A DNA stretch of 5,448 nucleotides. Source: JBHJHK01 sp050330975. GTDB lineage: Bacteria > Pseudomonadota > Gammaproteobacteria > Competibacterales > Competibacteraceae. Numbering within the stretch: position 1 is the stretch's first letter; each line of letters starts with the position of its first letter. The notes under the pieces were generated by a model. The model did no database searches, was not told where the DNA came from, and was given only the letters and a program-made list of their open reading frames with translations. The stretch lies in NCBI GenBank assembly GCA_050330975.1, contig JBHJHK010000097.1:1-5448 (forward strand). The letters are read 5' to 3'. Both the position numbers and the translations under genes were made by a program. This document shows positions 1 to 4,767 of this stretch, one piece after another.

Positions 1-1
1 G

Positions 2-475
2 GCGTCCTTCGAGCTGGCCATCGCCGGCATCCTCGCGATGGCGATTCCCGCCGTCGTCCTCCTGGCGCCGGTGGAACGGCCCTTCACCGGTGTGGCCATC
101 CTCGAAGGGGCCCACCAAGTCCAGCTCAAGCTGTCCCGCAGCGGCGTCTTGGACTACCTCACCAAGGAGCAGGTCGATGACCCCCGGGTGTTTCGGGTGG
201 GCCTCCTCGGCGAGCCCGGCACCTTGGACTTGGAGCACATCGATACCCTCAAGGCCCCGGGGTTGATGTTCTGCGCCCAGCTCCCCGGCCCCCTCAACGC
301 CCGGGCCACCGTGGAGACCATGCTCAACGTCGCCAGCCGTATGCGCCACCACCTGGGGGGCACCCTGTGCGACGCCAAGCGCCGCAAGCTCAGCGACGAT
401 GCCGTGGTGGAACTGCGCGAGCGGGCCCACGAGTACGACAGCCATTACCAGCGCTGGTTGGAAGCCGAGGTCTGA
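2..475 (+). CDS. zipA: Cell division protein ZipA, C-terminal FtsZ-binding domain (5' partial)
   Basis: ZipA is a bitopic inner-membrane protein that tethers and bundles FtsZ at the division septum; its globular C-terminal domain binds the FtsZ tail in the cytoplasm. Only this domain is present: 157 codons, open from the left edge to a TGA. The frame shows the family pattern: a first strand (AVVLLAP), then RPFTG, a helix (AILEGAHQ), FRVGLLGEPGTLDLE (counterpart of the E. coli SLANMVKPGTFDPE stretch), APGLMFCAQLPGP (counterpart of the TPGVTIFMQVP stretch), a long helix, and the LGGTLCDAKRRKLS turn before the last helix. The N-terminal membrane anchor and Pro/Gln-rich linker lie outside the window. 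The ATG at 38 is internal to the domain and is not the start. The first dozen codons read as an unusually hydrophobic stretch for a linker, possibly an edge artefact. The stop is followed 4 bases later by the ligA start, so the two are probably co-transcribed. Identification rests on recalled family patterns. Confidence 0.88.
   Translation, partial: ASFELAIAGILAMAIPAVVLLAPVERPFTGVAILEGAHQVQLKLSRSGVLDYLTKEQVDDPRVFRVGLLGEPGTLDLEHIDTLKAPGLMFCAQLPGPLNARATVETMLNVASRMRHHLGGTLCDAKRRKLSDDAVVELRERAHEYDSHYQRWLEAEV
467..470 (+). promoter_or_regulatory. Ribosome binding site of ligA, supporting the TTG start
   Basis: GAGG lies in the last codons of zipA, 9 bases before TTG 480. It favours TTG 480 as the ligA start over the ATG at 399, which lies deep inside zipA and would add 27 residues unlike any LigA N-terminus. 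Confidence 0.6.
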
Positions 476-479
476 CACC

Positions 480-2537
480 TTGGCCACGCCGATACCCGAG
501 GCCATCCGCGCCGAGGCGGCGGATTTAAGGCGCAGCCTAGATGCCCACAACTACCGCTACTACGTCCTCGACGACCCCACCATCCCCGACGCCGAATACG
601 ACCGTCTCCTCCGGCGCTTGGCAGACCTAGAGGCCCAATACCCCCCCCTGGCCACCCCCGACTCCCCCACCCAGCGGGTGGGGGCCACCCCGGATTCGGC
701 CTTTGCCGAAGTGCACCACCGCCAACCCATGCTGTCGCTGGCCAACGCCTTCGCCGACCGCGAGGTGTTGGAGTTCGACCGCCGCATCCGCGAACATCTA
801 GAAGTGGCGACCGTGGACTACGACGCCTCCCCCAAGCTGGACGGCCTGGCGGTGAACCTCACCTATCGCGACGGCCAACTGGCTCGGGCCGCCACCCGGG
901 GGGACGGCGTGCGGGGGGAGGACATCAGCCACAACATCCGCACCATCCCCCGGGTGCCGCTGGCCCTGAGGGGGCGGGGCTGGCCGCGGCTTTTGGAGGT
1001 GCGGGCCGAGGTGTACATGCCCAAGGCCGGCTTTGCCGCCTACAACCAAAGGGCCCTGGAGGCGGGGGAAAAACCCTTTGCCAACCCCCGCAACGCCGCC
1101 GCCGGCAGCCTCCGCCAGCTGGATCCCCGGATCACCGCCAGAAGGCCCTTGGACCTGTTTTGCTACGGGGTCGGCGCCGTCGAGGGGAGCGAGCTCCCCC
1201 AACGCCTCAGCGAGGTGTTGGCGGTCCTCGGCGAGTGGGGCTTGCCCCTGTGCCCCGAGGGCCTACAGGTGATGGGGCTCGAGGCGTTGTTGGCCTACTA
1301 CCACCAGTTGCTGGCCAAACGGGACGCCTTGCCCTACGAGATCGACGGGGTGGTCTACAAGGTGGACCGGTTGGACCAGCAACGGGACCTGGGCACCGTG
1401 GCCCGCTCCCCCCGCTGGGCCCTGGCCCACAAATTTCCCGCCCGGGAGGAGCTCACCACCGTGACGGCCATCGAGGTCCAGGTGGGGCGCACCGGGGCCA
1501 TCACCCCCGTGGCCCGCCTGGTGCCCGTGGCCGTGGGCGGGGTGACGGTCACCAACGCCACCCTCCACAACTTCGACGAGGTGGCCCGCAAGGACGTGTG
1601 GGTGGGAGACACCGTGGCGGTGCGCCGGGCCGGGGATGTGATCCCCGAAGTGGTGAGCGTCGCCAAAGAACGCCGCCCGGCCACCGCCGCTCCCTTTGTT
1701 CCCCCCACCACCTGTCCCGCCTGTGGCTCTGCCATCGTCCGCCCCGAGGGGGAGGCGGTGGCCCGTTGTGTCGGCGGGCTCATCTGCCCCGCCCAGCGCC
1801 GGGGTCTGCTGCGCCACTTCGCCTCCCGCCGGGCCCTGGACATCGAGGGACTGGGGGCGAAGCTCATCGACCAGCTCATGGACCAAGGTTGGGTCACTTC
1901 CCCCGCCGACCTCTATCGCCTGGCCCCCGACGATGTGGCGCGTCTAGAGCGCATGGGCGCCAAATCGGCGGACAACCTCCTGGCGGCCCTGGAGGCCAGT
2001 AAAGCCACCTCCCTGGGGCGTTTTCTCTACGCCTTGGGGATCCGCGAGGTGGGGGAGGCCACAGCTGCGCTGCTGGCGGACTACTTTGGCACCTTGGAGG
2101 GCATCATGGCCGCCGACGAGGCCGCCCTCCAGGCCGTGCCCGACATCGGCCCCAAGGTGGCGGCCCAGATCCGGGCCTTCTTCGAAGCCCCGGCCAACCG
2201 CCAGGTCATCGACGCCCTGCGCCGGGCCGGGGTCCACTGGCCCGAGACGACCCACTCCCCCACCACCACCGGTCAGCCCCTGGTGGGACAGAGCTATGTG
2301 ATCACCGGCACCCTGGCCACCATGAGCCGCGACGAGGCCAAACAGCGCCTCCAGCGCCTGGGGGCCAAGGTGTCGGGGAGCGTGTCCCGCAAGACCCACG
2401 CCCTGGTCAGGGGGGCCAATCCCGGCAGCAAGCTGGCGGACGCAGAAAGCTTGGGGGTGACCGTCCTCGACGAGGACCAGCTCCTGGCCCTGTTGGCCGA
2501 CCCCGGGGATTTTTGGGGGCGCTGGGGGGGCCCTTAG
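480..2537 (+). CDS. ligA: NAD+-dependent DNA ligase LigA
   Basis: LigA seals 3'-OH/5'-phosphate nicks in replication and repair, using NAD+ to form a ligase-AMP intermediate. The 685 residues match the usual length (E. coli 671). Domains in order: Ia (about 1-68) with HNYRYYVLDDPTIPDAEYD; nucleotidyltransferase (about 69-318) with SPTQRVG, MLSLANAF, adenylated lysine K119 in PKLDG, TRGDGVRGED, FANPRNAAAGSLRQLDPR, IDGVVYKVD (K294) and ALAHKFPA (K318); OB fold (about 320-405) with VGRTGAITPVA and VRRAGDVIPE; zinc finger C412, C415, C430, C436, with exactly the E. coli spacing; helix-hairpin-helix region (about 440-590) with YALGIREVGEATAA and VPDIGPKVA; BRCT (about 598-675). Two motif positions are odd: the acidic residue two before K119 is Ser117, and the RGEV motif reads RAEV (Ala176, Glu177). 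The rest is intact, so the enzyme is probably active. The start is TTG, 4 bases after the zipA stop. The TAG stop overlaps the bolA stop on the other strand. Confidence 0.97.
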   Translation: MATPIPEAIRAEAADLRRSLDAHNYRYYVLDDPTIPDAEYDRLLRRLADLEAQYPPLATPDSPTQRVGATPDSAFAEVHHRQPMLSLANAFADREVLEFDRRIREHLEVATVDYDASPKLDGLAVNLTYRDGQLARAATRGDGVRGEDISHNIRTIPRVPLALRGRGWPRLLEVRAEVYMPKAGFAAYNQRALEAGEKPFANPRNAAAGSLRQLDPRITARRPLDLFCYGVGAVEGSELPQRLSEVLAVLGEWGLPLCPEGLQVMGLEALLAYYHQLLAKRDALPYEIDGVVYKVDRLDQQRDLGTVARSPRWALAHKFPAREELTTVTAIEVQVGRTGAITPVARLVPVAVGGVTVTNATLHNFDEVARKDVWVGDTVAVRRAGDVIPEVVSVAKERRPATAAPFVPPTTCPACGSAIVRPEGEAVARCVGGLICPAQRRGLLRHFASRRALDIEGLGAKLIDQLMDQGWVTSPADLYRLAPDDVARLERMGAKSADNLLAALEASKATSLGRFLYALGIREVGEATAALLADYFGTLEGIMAADEAALQAVPDIGPKVAAQIRAFFEAPANRQVIDALRRAGVHWPETTHSPTTTGQPLVGQSYVITGTLATMSRDEAKQRLQRLGAKVSGSVSRKTHALVRGANPGSKLADAESLGVTVLDEDQLLALLADPGDFWGRWGGP
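664..684 (+). repeat. Perfect 9-bp inverted repeat with 3-base loop inside ligA
   Basis: CCCCCACCC (664-672) and GGGTGGGGG (676-684) are exact reverse complements around the loop AGC. The segment codes for the conserved DSPTQRVG region, so the symmetry may be a by-product of codon choice in GC-rich DNA. In mRNA it would be a very stable all-GC/AU hairpin about 185 bases into the coding region. There is no following T-run, so it is not a classical terminator. Confidence 0.5.
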
Positions 2538-2809
2538 GCGTCCTCGGCGGGGGTGAGGGCCTCGATGCTCAAGGCGTGAATCTCGTGGGGGATGAGATCC
2601 TGGAGGGCGGCGTTCACCCGGCGGTGGCGCTGGAGGGGGCTCAAACCCCCAAAGGCCGCGGCGACGATGCGCACTTTGAAGTGGCCACCGCCGCTCTCTT
2701 TGGCCCCGGCGTGCCCCTTGTGGCGGTCGCTGTCGTCGCGGATGGCGATGGCCTGGGGATCCAGGGCGGCACGGAGCCGCTGCTCGATGAGGGCCACGCG
2801 CTGGCTCAT
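2534..2809 (-). CDS. bolA: BolA family protein
   Basis: BolA proteins are small cytoplasmic proteins with a KH-like fold that pair with monothiol glutaredoxins through a shared [2Fe-2S] cluster; E. coli BolA also acts as a regulator of cell shape and stress genes. This one has 91 residues, close to the usual 85-105. Signature elements: DSDRHKGHAG (28-35), a conserved HF pair (43-44) followed by KVRIVAAAF, the RHRRVN helix (61-66) and IHALSIEALTP (77-87). The family is clear; whether it is the BolA or the IbaG/YrbA subgroup is less so, and the HAG-loop plus IHAL ending leans to BolA. The ATG overlaps the yciI stop (ATGA), so translation is probably coupled; no strong Shine-Dalgarno is visible before it. 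It converges on ligA, and its TAA overlaps the ligA TAG, leaving no intergenic space for a terminator. Confidence 0.93.
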   Translation of the reverse strand: MSQRVALIEQRLRAALDPQAIAIRDDSDRHKGHAGAKESGGGHFKVRIVAAAFGGLSPLQRHRRVNAALQDLIPHEIHALSIEALTPAEDA

Positions 2810-3108
2810 GGGGGCAGTACCCGCAGAAAGGGCCGCACGTCCACTTCGGCGTAGACCCCAGCACTTCGGTAGGGGTCGGCCTCGGCCCAGGCCTGAGCCG
2901 CCCGGTGATCTTCGAAGTCGGCGACGATCAAGCTGCCCGTAAACCCCGCCGGACCCGGGTCTGGGCCGTCGACGGCGGGAAACGGCCCCGCCAGCAGCAA
3001 CCGCCCCTGGTCTTGGAGGGTCTGGAGGCGGGCGAGGTGGGCGGCCCGGGCGCGGGGGCGCTTTTCTGTGCTGTCGGGCCAGTCCCGGGCGATGATGGCG
3101 TAGAGCAT
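2806..3108 (-). CDS. yciI: YciI family protein
   Basis: YciI is a small cytoplasmic protein with a ferredoxin-like alpha/beta fold related to muconolactone isomerase and EthD-type domains; its reaction is not established. The 100 residues (E. coli 98) match the E. coli protein almost end to end: MLYAIIARD, DSTEKRPRARAAHLARLQ (His24), GRLLLAGPFPAVD, DPGPAGFTGSLIVADFE, AQAWAEADPY (Asp78), AGVYAEVDVRPF. The His and the Asp of the ADPY motif are the family's conserved putative active-site pair. I chose the ATG at 3108 because MLYAI is the standard N-terminus and AGGGAG precedes it by 5 bases. A start 13 codons further upstream (3147) is open but adds non-family sequence and runs through one arm of an inverted repeat. 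It is the first gene of a two-gene unit with bolA, with a 4-base overlap, and is divergent from yciO. Confidence 0.95.
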   Translation of the reverse strand: MLYAIIARDWPDSTEKRPRARAAHLARLQTLQDQGRLLLAGPFPAVDGPDPGPAGFTGSLIVADFEDHRAAQAWAEADPYRSAGVYAEVDVRPFLRVLPP

Positions 3109-3113
3109 AGCTT

Positions 3114-3119
3114 CTCCCT
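3114..3119 (-). promoter_or_regulatory. Ribosome binding site of yciI
   Basis: On the minus strand AGGGAG lies 5 bases before ATG 3108. It settles the yciI start and is the best Shine-Dalgarno sequence in the window. Confidence 0.75.
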
Positions 3120-3127
3120 GGGGTTGA

Positions 3128-3161
3128 CCGTTGTCACCCCGGGGCACGGCAGTGACAACGG
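3128..3161. promoter_or_regulatory. Perfect 10-bp inverted repeat between divergent yciI and yciO (candidate operator)
   Basis: CCGTTGTCAC (3128-3137) and GTGACAACGG (3152-3161) are exact reverse complements separated by 14 bases, so the half-site centres are 24 bp apart, a little over two helical turns. The repeat lies 20-53 bases upstream of yciI and ends 3 bases before a TACAAT hexamer facing yciO. That position suits a dimeric regulator acting on one or both divergent units. By symmetry each strand carries TTGTCA-17-GACAAC, a weak sigma70-like arrangement. No T-run follows, so it is unlikely to be a terminator. I do not recognise it as a known regulator's box. The repeat is certain; its role is inferred. 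Confidence 0.5.
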
Positions 3162-3164
3162 GAC

Positions 3165-3170
3165 TACAAT
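3165..3170 (+). promoter_or_regulatory. Candidate -10 element for yciO-scpA-scpB
   Basis: TACAAT matches the sigma70 -10 consensus at five of six bases and stands in a locally more AT-containing stretch, about 80 bases before the yciO start. No good -35 lies at 16-18 bases upstream (that stretch is GGGGCAC-like), and there is no TGn extension. If used, it would probably need an activator, perhaps at the neighbouring inverted repeat. The rest of the leader (3171-3251) shows no riboswitch or convincing hairpin. Confidence 0.35.
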
Positions 3171-3251
3171 GGGGTTACGGTCGCGTTTAAAAGCCCTTGG
3201 CTCTCCCCGAGCTTGCGATCTCAAACTCTTACCTTAACCAACCCAACACCT

Positions 3252-3875
3252 ATGAGCCAATTCTTCCACATCCACCCCACCCACCCCCAGCCGCGGTTGA
3301 TTCGCCAGGCGGTGGAAATTCTCCGAGCCGACCACATCATCGCTTACCCCACGGATTCCAGCTACGCCCTGGGGTTTTGCCTGGGGGCCAAGGGCGCCAT
3401 GGAGCGGGTGGCGGCCATCCGCCGCATCGACCAAGACCACAACTTCACCTTGGTGTGCCGGGATCTGTCGGAGATCGCCAGCTACGCCCGGGTGGATAAC
3501 CGCCAGTTCCGCCTCCTCAAGGCGGCGACCCCAGGCCCCTTTACCTTTATCCTCAAAGCCACCCATGGGGTACCCAAAAGGTTGCAAAACTCCAAGCGCA
3601 AGACCGTGGGCATTCGGGTCCCCCACCACCCCATCGCCCAGGCGCTGTTGGCGGAACTGGGGGAACCCTTGATGAGCAGCACCTTGATCCTCCCCGGGGA
3701 GGACGCGCCCATGAACGACCCCGAGGCCATTCGCGCCGCCCTGGAGCGGGAGCTGGGGCTGGTGATCGACGGCGGTCCCTGCGAACAAACCCCCACCACG
3801 GTGTTGGACCTGGTGGACGACGTCCCCGTCGTGCTGCGCCAGGGTCTGGGGGACGCCAGCCCGTTTTTGGCCTGA
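3252..3875 (+). CDS. yciO: YciO, YrdC/Sua5-fold protein (threonylcarbamoyl-AMP synthase family)
   Basis: The YrdC/Sua5 family makes threonylcarbamoyl-AMP from threonine, bicarbonate and ATP for the tRNA modification t6A. YciO is a distinct branch whose in vivo role is less settled than that of TsaC. The 207 residues (E. coli YciO 206) align throughout: MSQFFHIHP start, QAVEILRADHIIAYPTDSSYALG (19-41), AMERVAAIRRID, HNFTLVCRDLSE (63-74), FRLLKAATPGPFTFILKAT (86-104), VPKRL, SKRKTVGIRVP (114-124), IAQALLAELGEPLMSSTLILPG, and PTTVLDLVDD...VVLRQG. The TsaC-type basic stretch after the first helix is replaced by DQDHNFTL, as in other YciO proteins. I chose ATG 3252 because MSQFF is the family N-terminus; a TTG at 3213 in the same frame adds 13 unrelated residues. 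No Shine-Dalgarno precedes the ATG. It is first of a likely yciO-scpA-scpB operon, a common pairing in gammaproteobacteria lacking MukBEF. Confidence 0.95.
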   Translation: MSQFFHIHPTHPQPRLIRQAVEILRADHIIAYPTDSSYALGFCLGAKGAMERVAAIRRIDQDHNFTLVCRDLSEIASYARVDNRQFRLLKAATPGPFTFILKATHGVPKRLQNSKRKTVGIRVPHHPIAQALLAELGEPLMSSTLILPGEDAPMNDPEAIRAALERELGLVIDGGPCEQTPTTVLDLVDDVPVVLRQGLGDASPFLA

Positions 3876-3903
3876 TGCCGCCTCCCGTGTCCCATCCCCG
3901 CTG

Positions 3904-4743
3904 ATGGCTCCATCCATCTCCCCGGCTCCCCAGGCCTCTGCCGGGGAGGCCGTCCCCGAGGACCAGGATCTCCCCATCGCCCGGGTCCATGGCCAACCCT
4001 TCAGCCAAATACCCCGGGACCTCTACATTCCCCCCGACGCCCTCGAAGTGCTCCTGGAGACCTTCGAGGGACCATTGGATTTGTTGCTGTACCTCATCAA
4101 GCGCCACAACCTCGACATCCTCGACATCCCCATCGCCGAAATCACCCGCCAGTACCTGGGCTACCTCAAAGCCATGGAAATCCTCCAGCTGGAGCTGGCA
4201 GCCGAGTATCTGGTGATGGCGGCCTGGCTGGCCGAGATCAAATCCAGGCTGCTGTTGCCCCGCCCCAAGCCCGATGGGGACGAAGAGGCCATCGATCCTC
4301 GGGCGGAGTTGGTGCGCCGCCTCCAGGAGTACGAGCGCTTTAAAAACGCCGCCGCCGATTTGGACGCCCTGCCGCGCCTGGAGCGGGATGTCTTTGCCGC
4401 CACCGCCGCTTTGCCGGCGCGCCGCAACCGCCCGCCCCCCCCAGTGACCCTAGAGGAGCTCCTCCAAGCCCTCGACACCGTCCTCCAGCGGGCTGACCTC
4501 CACGGCCAACACCACATCCAAGGGGAGGCCTTGTCGGTGCGGGAACGGATGGGCGAATTGCTAGAGCGCGTGGATCCGGTACAGTTTTGCGAGTTCAAAA
4601 CCCTGTTGCAGACCGCCGAGGGCCGCCGCGGAGTGGTGGTCACCTTTTTGGCCTGCCTCGAACTGATCCGGGAAGGCTTGCTAGAATTGGTCCAAAATGA
4701 GCCCTTTGGCCCCATCCACCTGCGCCTGGCAACCCCCCAATAG
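3904..4743 (+). CDS. scpA: Segregation and condensation protein A (kleisin)
   Basis: ScpA is the kleisin that bridges the two heads of the Smc dimer and carries the ScpB dimer, forming the bacterial condensin that compacts and resolves replicated chromosomes on the nucleoid. The 279 residues fit the family. Visible parts: an N-terminal extension (1-45) with the gammaproteobacterial pattern ARVHGQPFSQIPRDLYIPPDAL; the Smc neck-binding helical domain beginning FEGPLDLLLYLIKRHNLDILDIPIAEITRQYL (54-85) and LELAAEYLVMAAWLAEIKSRLLLPRP (96-121); a charged linker with QEYERFK and a Pro-rich stretch RNRPPPPVT (174-182); and a C-terminal winged helix (about 208-275) with RRGVVVTFLACLELIREGLLEL. The start is ATG 28 bases after the yciO stop; no other start codon lies in frame between them, and no Shine-Dalgarno is visible. 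The stop is TAG, followed in the same frame by scpB. Confidence 0.97.
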   Translation: MAPSISPAPQASAGEAVPEDQDLPIARVHGQPFSQIPRDLYIPPDALEVLLETFEGPLDLLLYLIKRHNLDILDIPIAEITRQYLGYLKAMEILQLELAAEYLVMAAWLAEIKSRLLLPRPKPDGDEEAIDPRAELVRRLQEYERFKNAAADLDALPRLERDVFAATAALPARRNRPPPPVTLEELLQALDTVLQRADLHGQHHIQGEALSVRERMGELLERVDPVQFCEFKTLLQTAEGRRGVVVTFLACLELIREGLLELVQNEPFGPIHLRLATPQ

Positions 4744-4767
4744 GCCCTTTGTGGTGTCCCCCGTGTC

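Noticed and set aside
1263..1886. Open frame of 207 codons antisense to ligA
   Set aside because: The codons opposite ligA are GC-rich and rarely form stops. The product is Gly/His-rich with no recognisable domain, while the ligA frame is fully conserved.
1160..2002. Open frame of 280 codons on the plus strand within ligA
   Set aside because: An out-of-frame reading of ligA giving Gly/Arg/Pro-rich low-complexity protein with no family features.
2500..2560. Search for a bidirectional terminator at the ligA/bolA junction
   Set aside because: G-rich runs are present but no convincing stem followed by T on either strand.
2513..2854. Plus-strand open frame opposite bolA
   Set aside because: Mirror of the bolA codons; bolA on the minus strand explains the region.
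1944..2864. Open frame of 306 codons on the minus strand across the end of ligA and all of bolA
   Set aside because: It is out of frame with bolA, which matches its family over its full length. The protein is Pro/Arg/Gly-rich and unrecognisable.
3191..3214. Possible hairpin in the yciO leader (AAGC/GCTT or GCTC/GAGC pairings)
   Set aside because: Only four-base stems with alternative pairings and no T-run; too weak to call a terminator, attenuator or riboswitch.
3234..3977. Minus-strand open frame of 247 codons opposite yciO
   Set aside because: Antisense shadow of yciO, running past both its ends, with no domain and no start signal.
4111..4128. Tandem 9-base repeat CTCGACATC x2 in scpA
   Set aside because: It codes the conserved LDILDI segment of the kleisin domain, so the repeat follows from the protein sequence.
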